Source of the DNA: Betaproteobacteria bacterium
GTDB lineage: Bacteria > Pseudomonadota > Gammaproteobacteria > Burkholderiales > Usitatibacteraceae
DNA length: 5,354 nucleotides
Direction: 5' to 3'
Assembly (NCBI GenBank): GCA_025362705.1
Contig: JANYFH010000014.1
Location: 1 to 5,354, forward strand
Part shown: one piece after another, positions 1 through 5,354 of the stretch
Layout of the letters: each line of letters begins with the position of its first letter
Position numbering within the stretch: the first letter of the stretch is position 1
Made by a program: the position numbers and the translations under genes
The notes under the pieces: generated by a model
Seen by the model: only the letters and a program-made list of their open reading frames with translations
Databases searched by the model: none
Told to the model about the DNA's origin: nothing

Positions 1-1
1 A

Positions 2-2995
2 CCCGATGGAAAAGTAATCTATTCGACGCTGCGCTATTCCGATAAACCCGATGCACGGCTCTACACGATCAATCCCGTCAGCCGCCTGTCTACACCAATC
101 CCGCTTTCGCAAGCTGCGGAAGGATGCTATCTCGGGGGCAGCTTGTTTTTTGCCCGACAACAGTTGATTAGCGACAACGTCAAGCGCTATCAGGGCGGGC
201 TGGCGCAGCAGATATGGCGATTCGATGCGGGTAAAGAGGCGCAACGCCTGACCAGCGATCACGCCGGGACCAGCCGCCAGCCGCTATGTGGAAATGGTCG
301 CGTTTATTTCATTTCGGACCGCGATGGCGCCTTGAATATCTGGTCGATGAACACCGATGGTCGCGACCTGAAACAGCACACACGCCACACCGAATTCGAC
401 ATTCGCAGCGCCTCAATTTCCGCCGACGGCAAGCGCATCGCCTATCAGCGCGGCGCTGATATTTATCTGCTCGATCCTCTCAGCAATGCCGACACCAAAC
501 TTGGCATCAGCCTGCAATCCGATTTCGAACACACCCGCACGCGCTGGGTGAAAACACCTTGGGATTTTGTGACCGCGATTGCCCCATCCATGAATGGAGA
601 CCGCGTTGCCATCACGGCGCGCGGACAGGTATTCGTGGCGCCAGTGGGCAACGGTCGCCGTGTAGAGGCCACGCGCGCGTCCGATTTTCGTGCACGTGAA
701 GGTGTATTCACGCACGATGGCAAATCCATTCTTGCGTTCACCGACAAAAGCGGCGAGATGGAATTGTGGCGCTTCCCCGCCAATGGTGCAGGTGAGGCCA
801 AACAGCTCACCAAAGGTGCGACGGTGTTGCGTAGCAAAGCGTTTCCTTCGCCGGATGGTAAGTGGATCGTGCACTTTGATAAAGACCGACGGCTCTACCT
901 GTTGAATCTCGCCAGCAGTGAGGACAGGCAAATCGATAATAGTCCCGTCGACGCGTATGAGGAAATCAGCTGGTCGCCCGATAGCCGCTGGATCGCGTTT
1001 AACAAAAGCGCCGAAAATTATTTTGAAACGCTGCACCTTATCGAGATTGCAACGGGTAAAAAGACGCAACTCACCAGCGACCGGTTTGACGCCCGCGATG
1101 CGGCGTTCAGCCCGGATGGGAAATGGCTCTTCTTTCTCGGCAATCGCACTTTGCGAAGCGTGGTGACCAGTCCCTGGGGGCAGCGCAGCCCCGAGCCGTT
1201 CTTTGACAGGCAAACAAAAATTTACGCCCTGGCGCTGGATCCGACAGCGCGCTGGCCATTCCTGCCGAAGGATGAATTGCAAAAGCCAGAGCCGGAAAAG
1301 AAACCCGAGCCGCCTAAGAGTGCGGCTGCGGCTGACGGCAAAACTGAAGCCAAAGCCGATGATAAGAGCGATGCGAAAGACAGCACGAAGCAAGAGCCGC
1401 CGAAAATCTCCGCGTTGAGACTGGAAAGCCTAAGTGAGCGCCTGTACGAAGTACCAATGCCGGCCGGTAACTACAGCAAACTTTCCACCGACGGTAAAAG
1501 GCTTTATTTTGTGGTGACCGAGACCACGGTTGACAGCAAATTGTCGCTGCGCTCAGTCGCAATCGAAGCGCCGAACCCTGCACCACCGCCGATTGAATTA
1601 TTTTTCGATGAAATCCGCAGTTATCAACTCACGCAGGATCGTAAAAAATTACTGGTGCGCAAAGCCAACGAGCTGTTTGTGTTCGATGTCGGCAAAGCGG
1701 CGCCGCCGGTTCTAGAGCATGCCAAATTTGCCGTGAACCTGCGCGACTGGACGATTCGGGTTGATCCGCGTGAAGAATGGAAACAGATGTTTGTCGATGC
1801 CTGGCGCATGCATCGGGATTTCTTTTACGACAAGAATATGCACGGTGCTGACTGGGTAAAAGTTCGGGCGAAATACGAACCGCTGATGGCGCGAGTAACT
1901 GATCGTGCCGAAGTCAGCGACGTACTTGCGCAAATGTCAGCCGAGGCGGTGGCCTTGCATAGCCAGATCGGCGCGAACGACTTGCGCAAGGGTGAGGACA
2001 CGGTGGATGTCGCGGGCGTCGGCGCGGATGTAGTGAAAACTGCGCAGGGATTTCGTGTCGCGCGCATCGTTGGCGGCGATCCTGAATTGCTGGAAGAACG
2101 CAGCCCGCTGGCCCGGCCAGAGGTGAATGTGAAAGTGGGCGAGACCATTACCTCGGTGAACGGTGTGGCCGCATCTTCGGCGATAAGCATCGGCGAGTTG
2201 TTGCGCAATCAGAGCGGTAAACAGGTATTGCTTTCGATTGCCGACGCGAGCGGAAAATTGCGCGACGTTGTCGTCACGCCGATCACTTCACGCGCTGATC
2301 GCGACCTGCGCTATCTCACCTGGGAGCGTGAACGTATGCTTCGCGCCGAAAAAGCCAGCGGCAACCGTATTGGTTATGTGCATTTACAAGCGATGGGACC
2401 CAACGATATCGCCCGTTGGGCACGCGAGTTTTATCCGGTATTTCAGCGCGAAGGCTTGATCATCGACCTGCGCCACAATCGCGGCGGCAGCATCGATTCG
2501 TGGATCATCGAAAAATTGCAGCGGCGTGCATGGCACTTCTGGCAATCTCGGCAATCCGATACGCTCAGATGGAATCAGCAACTGGCCTTTCGCGGCCATG
2601 TCGTCGCACTCATCGATGCCGATACCTATTCCGACGGCGAGACGATGGCACAAGGACTAAAACGGCTCGGCATTGCGCCGCTGATCGGTATGACCACGGC
2701 GGGCGCGGGCATCTGGCTGTCGGATCAGAATCGCTTGCGTGATAACGGCATCGCACGCGCCGCCGAGTCAGGTTCATTCGCCGACAATGGCACTGGATCG
2801 AAAGGTGAGTCAGCGTGGATTACCGAGGGCGTCGGCGTGAAACCGGACATCGAAGTCGACAATCTTCCGCACGCAACTTTCAATGGCCGAGATGCCCAGC
2901 TCGATGCGGCGATTGCTTATTTGATGGACAGGATGACGAAGGAGCCGATCAAAGTACCGGTGATGCCGGCGTTCCCAGTGAAGGCAAAACTCTAG
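2..2995 (+). CDS. Tricorn-type S41 serine protease with beta-propeller and PDZ domains (5' end missing)
   Basis: The frame is open from base 2, and codons upstream of the TTG at 143 still read as propeller sequence (PDGKVIYSTL), so 143 is not the start and the true start lies outside; 997 residues are visible. Numbering from the codon at 143: TolB/PD40-type blades carry repeated S-x-DG-K/R motifs (SADGKRIAY near 92, SPDGKWIVH 236, SPDSRWIAF 278, SPDGKWLFF 323, STDGKRLYF 448). A Lys/Pro/Glu/Ala-rich linker covers about 376-420. A tricorn C1 helical region spans about 541-613 with the catalytic His606 (VALHSQIG). A PDZ domain lies at about 622-713. The C2 (S41) domain covers about 725-930, with RHNRGG at 777-782, nucleophile Ser830 in YSDGE and Glu895 in ITEGVGVKPD. 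Spacing of His, Ser and Glu resembles archaeal tricorn His746, Ser965 and Glu1023. The family hydrolyses peptides, in archaea downstream of the proteasome; the physiological substrate here is unknown. Any signal peptide would be in the missing part, so location cannot be read. Family assignment is firm; specific role is not. Confidence 0.93.
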   Translation, partial: PDGKVIYSTLRYSDKPDARLYTINPVSRLSTPIPLSQAAEGCYLGGSLFFARQQLISDNVKRYQGGLAQQIWRFDAGKEAQRLTSDHAGTSRQPLCGNGRVYFISDRDGALNIWSMNTDGRDLKQHTRHTEFDIRSASISADGKRIAYQRGADIYLLDPLSNADTKLGISLQSDFEHTRTRWVKTPWDFVTAIAPSMNGDRVAITARGQVFVAPVGNGRRVEATRASDFRAREGVFTHDGKSILAFTDKSGEMELWRFPANGAGEAKQLTKGATVLRSKAFPSPDGKWIVHFDKDRRLYLLNLASSEDRQIDNSPVDAYEEISWSPDSRWIAFNKSAENYFETLHLIEIATGKKTQLTSDRFDARDAAFSPDGKWLFFLGNRTLRSVVTSPWGQRSPEPFFDRQTKIYALALDPTARWPFLPKDELQKPEPEKKPEPPKSAAAADGKTEAKADDKSDAKDSTKQEPPKISALRLESLSERLYEVPMPAGNYSKLSTDGKRLYFVVTETTVDSKLSLRSVAIEAPNPAPPPIELFFDEIRSYQLTQDRKKLLVRKANELFVFDVGKAAPPVLEHAKFAVNLRDWTIRVDPREEWKQMFVDAWRMHRDFFYDKNMHGADWVKVRAKYEPLMARVTDRAEVSDVLAQMSAEAVALHSQIGANDLRKGEDTVDVAGVGADVVKTAQGFRVARIVGGDPELLEERSPLARPEVNVKVGETITSVNGVAASSAISIGELLRNQSGKQVLLSIADASGKLRDVVVTPITSRADRDLRYLTWERERMLRAEKASGNRIGYVHLQAMGPNDIARWAREFYPVFQREGLIIDLRHNRGGSIDSWIIEKLQRRAWHFWQSRQSDTLRWNQQLAFRGHVVALIDADTYSDGETMAQGLKRLGIAPLIGMTTAGAGIWLSDQNRLRDNGIARAAESGSFADNGTGSKGESAWITEGVGVKPDIEVDNLPHATFNGRDAQLDAAIAYLMDRMTKEPIKVPVMPAFPVKAKL

Positions 2996-3092
2996 TATTG
3001 GCGGGGTTCCCAGGGTGTTTTCACTCCGGAAGCCGCGCCTGTGCTGGTTATTGATGGGTTAATAGCATTTCTCGGTTGTTGCGGTGGCGTTC
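2996..3092. other. Intergenic gap between convergent genes
   Basis: These 97 bases separate the stop codon of the protease gene (TAG, 2993-2995) from that of pyk (TGA on the minus strand, 3093-3095). Transcription from both sides should end here or nearby. I looked on both strands for a GC-rich stem followed by a T run and found none. The best stem is only five pairs (3013-3017 with 3022-3026, one G-T pair, TTTT loop) and is not followed by Ts. No open frame, tRNA-like or repeat structure is apparent. Confidence 0.6.
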
Positions 3093-4532
3093 TCAGGCGC
3101 CGCGTTGCTCACCCAACTTGACGATCTTCATCGTATTGGTGCCGCCAGACTGGCCTATAGGTTCGCCCATGGTGATGACGACGAGGTCGCCGATTTGCGC
3201 GACACCGTTATCGAGCAGAACCTGCTCAGCCGCGTTCATCAATTTTTCGCGGTCGTGGCCTTCATAAGCGAGCGTGAAAGGGCGCACGTCACGCATCAAC
3301 GCGGTCTTTGTCAATGTGCCGTCTTCAGGTGTCAGCGCGTAGATCGGCACGCCGGAATTGAGGCGCGACATCCACAATGCTGTCGAGCCTGATTGCGTGA
3401 GTGCGGCAATACATTTCACCTTCAAGTGGTGCGCAGTGAATAGTGCTGCCATCGCAATCGACTGATCGACACGGGTGAAAACGCGGTCTAGAAATTCGCG
3501 GTCGAGTTTATTCTCGGCACTTTTCTCCGCCTCTTTGCAGACGCGCACCATTGCCTCCACCGCTTCCACTGGGTAGGAACCGGAAGCGGACTCGGCCGAC
3601 AGCATCACCGCATCGGTGCCGTCGAGCACCGCGTTGGCGACGTCGGACACTTCCGCGCGGGTCGGAATCGGCGACGTGACCATCGACTCCATCATCTGTG
3701 TCGCGGTGATGGTGAGCTTGTTCATTTCGCGTGCCATGCGAATCATGCGTTTTTGCAATGCCGGCACCGCAGCATCGCCCACTTCCACGGCCAAATCACC
3801 GCGCGCGACCATGATGCCGTCGCAGGCTTTCATGATGTCGGTAAGCGCCTCATTTGTGACCGCTTCCGAGCGTTCGATTTTGGCAATCAGCAACGCGTGG
3901 CCACCGGCTGCGCGCATCAGCTCGCGCGCCATGTACATGTCTGCGCCATTCTTTGGAAACGAGACAGCGAGAAAATCTGCGCGTATTGCCACTGCAGTCT
4001 TGATGTCCTCCATGTCTTTGGACGTCAATGGTGGCGCTGTAAGCCCGCCGCCTTTGCGGTTGATGCCTTTGTTGTTTGACAATACACCGCCAACCTGCAC
4101 CCTGCATTCGATACGGTTGCCGCGCACAGACATCACCTCGAATACGATCAGGCCATCGTTCAGCAGCAGCACGTCTTTGGCTTTTACATCGCGCGCCAGT
4201 TCCTTGTAGTCGATGCCTACCTGTTTCTCGTCACCCAGTTCGCAATCGGCATCGAGCACGAATGTGTCGCCGTTTTTCAGGGTGATTTTGTTGTCCTTGA
4301 ATTTGCCGACCCTGATTTTTGGCCCCTGCAAATCCGCGAGGATGCCGACGGTACGGCCCGACTTCTTGGCGAGTTCGCGAACCAGATTTGCGCGTGCGAT
4401 GTGGTCCTCAGGTTTACCGTGCGAAAAATTCATGCGCACAACATCGACACCTGCCTTGATGAGGCGTTCCAGCACTTCAGGAGAAGATGAGGCGGGACCT
4501 AAGGTAGCAACAATTTTGGTGGCACGTGACAT
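3093..4532 (-). CDS. pyk: Pyruvate kinase, PykA (type II) class
   Basis: Pyruvate kinase catalyses the last step of glycolysis in the cytosol: phosphoenolpyruvate plus ADP gives pyruvate plus ATP. The 479-residue length is close to E. coli PykA (about 480), and the ATG start gives the family N-terminus (MSRATKIVATLGPAS). Visible landmarks: substrate-binding VVRMNFSHG (31-39); DLQGPKIRV (68-75), leading into the lid (B) domain, which runs to about 168; SNNKGIN (152-158); the active-site signature LLIAKIERSEAV (214-225) with catalytic Lys218 and metal ligand Glu220; ARGD with metal ligand Asp246; and ATQMMESM followed by PTRAEVSDVANAVLDGTDA in the barrel. The C-terminal allosteric domain runs from about 345 and is intact. 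The AKIERSEAV and LSNNKGINRKGGG wording is closer to PykA, the AMP/sugar-phosphate-activated type, than to PykF, so I infer that type of control. It lies 63 bp downstream of pgk on the same strand, probably co-transcribed. No truncation or missing active-site residue is seen. Confidence 0.97.
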   Translation of the reverse strand: MSRATKIVATLGPASSSPEVLERLIKAGVDVVRMNFSHGKPEDHIARANLVRELAKKSGRTVGILADLQGPKIRVGKFKDNKITLKNGDTFVLDADCELGDEKQVGIDYKELARDVKAKDVLLLNDGLIVFEVMSVRGNRIECRVQVGGVLSNNKGINRKGGGLTAPPLTSKDMEDIKTAVAIRADFLAVSFPKNGADMYMARELMRAAGGHALLIAKIERSEAVTNEALTDIMKACDGIMVARGDLAVEVGDAAVPALQKRMIRMAREMNKLTITATQMMESMVTSPIPTRAEVSDVANAVLDGTDAVMLSAESASGSYPVEAVEAMVRVCKEAEKSAENKLDREFLDRVFTRVDQSIAMAALFTAHHLKVKCIAALTQSGSTALWMSRLNSGVPIYALTPEDGTLTKTALMRDVRPFTLAYEGHDREKLMNAAEQVLLDNGVAQIGDLVVITMGEPIGQSGGTNTMKIVKLGEQRGA

Positions 4533-4540
4533 AACAGGTT

Positions 4541-4545
4541 TCCCT
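4541..4545 (-). promoter_or_regulatory. Probable ribosome binding site of pyk
   Basis: On the minus strand the sequence reads AGGGA, then eight bases, then the ATG of pyk. Spacing is right for a Shine-Dalgarno site and the match is moderate. With the family-typical N-terminus, it supports the start at 4532. No good -35/-10 pair is visible in the 63-bp pgk-pyk gap, which fits read-through from pgk rather than a separate promoter. Confidence 0.55.
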
Positions 4546-4595
4546 TTTTCTGCGGTTGATTTTGCGGAGGCTGCAGGATCAACGCGTTATCGTAA

Positions 4596-5354
4596 TCAAC
4601 TAATGATGTGTGCAGCGCGCTGCTCGAGAATTTCGACGGCAGGCAACACCTTGCCCTCGAGAAACTCAAGGAACGCGCCGCCGCCGGTGGAGATGTGTGA
4701 CACCTGGTCACTGATCCCATATTTGGCGATTGCCGCCAGCGTATCGCCGCCGCCTGCAATGGAAAACGCATTTGAATCAGCGATGGCACGCGCGACGGTT
4801 TCCGTGCCGCGCCCAAACTGGTCGAATTCGAACACGCCGAGAGGGCCGTTCCAGACGATAGTGCCGGCGTTTTTCATTATTGCTGCAAGTGTCGCCGCCG
4901 TTTGCGGGCCGACATCAAAAATCATGTCATCCGGCGCAACATCTTGCGCACGCTTGGTTATAGCCGGTGTCGTTACGGAAAATTCTTTCCCGCAAACTAC
5001 ATCGACCGGAATCGGCACTGCTGCACCACGCGCAGCCATCATGTCGATGATTGCTTTTGCATCACCGACCAGCGCTGCTTCAGCCAATGATTTTCCAATC
5101 GGCAAACCCATCGCCAATAGAAACGTATTGGCGATGCCGCCACCAACCACCAGTTGGTCGACTTTTCCGGCGAGAGATTTCAGGATCGTCAATTTCGTGG
5201 AAACTTTTGAGCCCGCGACGATGGCGATCATCGGGCGCTTTGGCGTTTTGAGTGCGGCACCGAGCGCGTCGAGCTCAGCCGCGAGCAATGGTCCCGCACA
5301 GGCGACCTTCGCGTATTTGGCGATGCCGTGCGTGGTGGCTTCGGCGCGGTGCGC
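4596..5354 (-). CDS. pgk: Phosphoglycerate kinase, C-terminal part (5' end off the window)
   Basis: Phosphoglycerate kinase moves the acyl phosphate of 1,3-bisphosphoglycerate to ADP, giving 3-phosphoglycerate and ATP, in cytosolic glycolysis (reversed in gluconeogenesis or the Calvin cycle). The frame is open to the window edge and begins AHRAEATTHGIAKYA, a known internal block, so about 140-150 N-terminal residues are missing; 252 are visible. This part holds the end of the N-domain and the nucleotide-binding C-domain. Numbering the visible residues: ACAGPLLAAELDALG 18-32; GSKVSTK 48-54, whose two lysines (50 and 54) match the Lys215/Lys219 pair of human PGK; VGGGIANTF near 70-78; WNGPLGVFE 168-176; GGGDT 201-205 for nucleotide-Mg binding; and STGGGAFLEFLEGK 222-235. 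The end, LPAVEILEQRA plus a short tail, is typical, so the C-terminus is complete. The TTG at 5288 is internal, not a start. The gene precedes pyk, which suggests a glycolytic operon; a gap gene often lies upstream of pgk in such clusters, but that region is outside the window. Confidence 0.97.
   Translation of the reverse strand, partial: AHRAEATTHGIAKYAKVACAGPLLAAELDALGAALKTPKRPMIAIVAGSKVSTKLTILKSLAGKVDQLVVGGGIANTFLLAMGLPIGKSLAEAALVGDAKAIIDMMAARGAAVPIPVDVVCGKEFSVTTPAITKRAQDVAPDDMIFDVGPQTAATLAAIMKNAGTIVWNGPLGVFEFDQFGRGTETVARAIADSNAFSIAGGGDTLAAIAKYGISDQVSHISTGGGAFLEFLEGKVLPAVEILEQRAAHIIS

Noticed and set aside
143..145. TTG as a possible start of the protease gene.
   Set aside because: The same frame is open back to base 2 and the upstream residues continue the propeller pattern, so the gene starts outside the window.
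413..1393. A 326-codon open frame on the minus strand, antisense to the protease gene.
   Set aside because: It lies wholly inside a clearly coding propeller region. Its translation is rich in Arg and resembles no family I know, as expected for a shadow frame in moderately GC-rich coding DNA.
2541..2556. A short direct repeat (GGCAATC twice, two bases apart) in the protease gene.
   Set aside because: It encodes ordinary protein sequence (WQSRQSD) in frame and is too short to be a meaningful repeat.
3013..3026. A small stem (GGGTG with CACTC around TTTT) between the convergent genes.
   Set aside because: It has only five pairs, one of them G-T, with no T run after it, and the minus-strand version has an A-C mismatch. 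It is too weak to call a terminator.
3616..4209. A 197-codon open frame on the plus strand, antisense to pyk.
   Set aside because: It is fully contained in conserved pyruvate kinase sequence, has a Ser/Ala/Arg-rich composition and shows no recognisable domain.
4581..4588. The perfect palindrome AACGCGTT in the pgk-pyk gap, considered as an operator or hairpin.
   Set aside because: It is eight bases long, its flanks do not extend the symmetry and no second copy is seen nearby. This is expected by chance.

Overview
The window holds three protein-coding genes and almost no non-coding DNA. Two of the genes run off the window edges. The pgk and pyk products resemble those of Proteobacteria. The phosphoglycerate kinase C-terminal part reads like beta-proteobacterial enzymes, and the pyruvate kinase is of the PykA (type II) class. 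Base composition looks moderately GC-rich by eye (not computed). A betaproteobacterium, or a close gammaproteobacterial relative, is the best guess from protein resemblance alone.

Layout: (1) From the left edge to 2995 on the + strand lies a large tricorn-type serine protease of peptidase family S41. It lacks its true N-terminus because the reading frame is open from the first bases. It has TolB/PD40-type beta-propeller repeats, a long Lys/Pro/Glu/Ala linker, the tricorn C1 region, a PDZ domain and a C2 catalytic domain. The expected His, Ser and Glu catalytic residues are present. (2) A 97-bp gap (2996-3092) separates it from convergent genes on the - strand; I see no convincing intrinsic terminator there. 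(3) Complete pyk (pyruvate kinase) is at 3093-4532 on the - strand. (4) A 63-bp gap follows, and then the C-terminal two thirds of pgk (phosphoglycerate kinase) run from 4596 to the right edge, also on the - strand.

pgk and pyk are read in the order pgk then pyk, closely spaced, and probably form one glycolytic transcription unit. Pgk makes ATP from 1,3-bisphosphoglycerate, and Pyk makes ATP from phosphoenolpyruvate two steps later. The protease is convergent and has no evident functional link to glycolysis. I find no RNA genes, mobile elements, CRISPR arrays or undescribed system. This looks like ordinary core-genome sequence, and the observations offered are modest.
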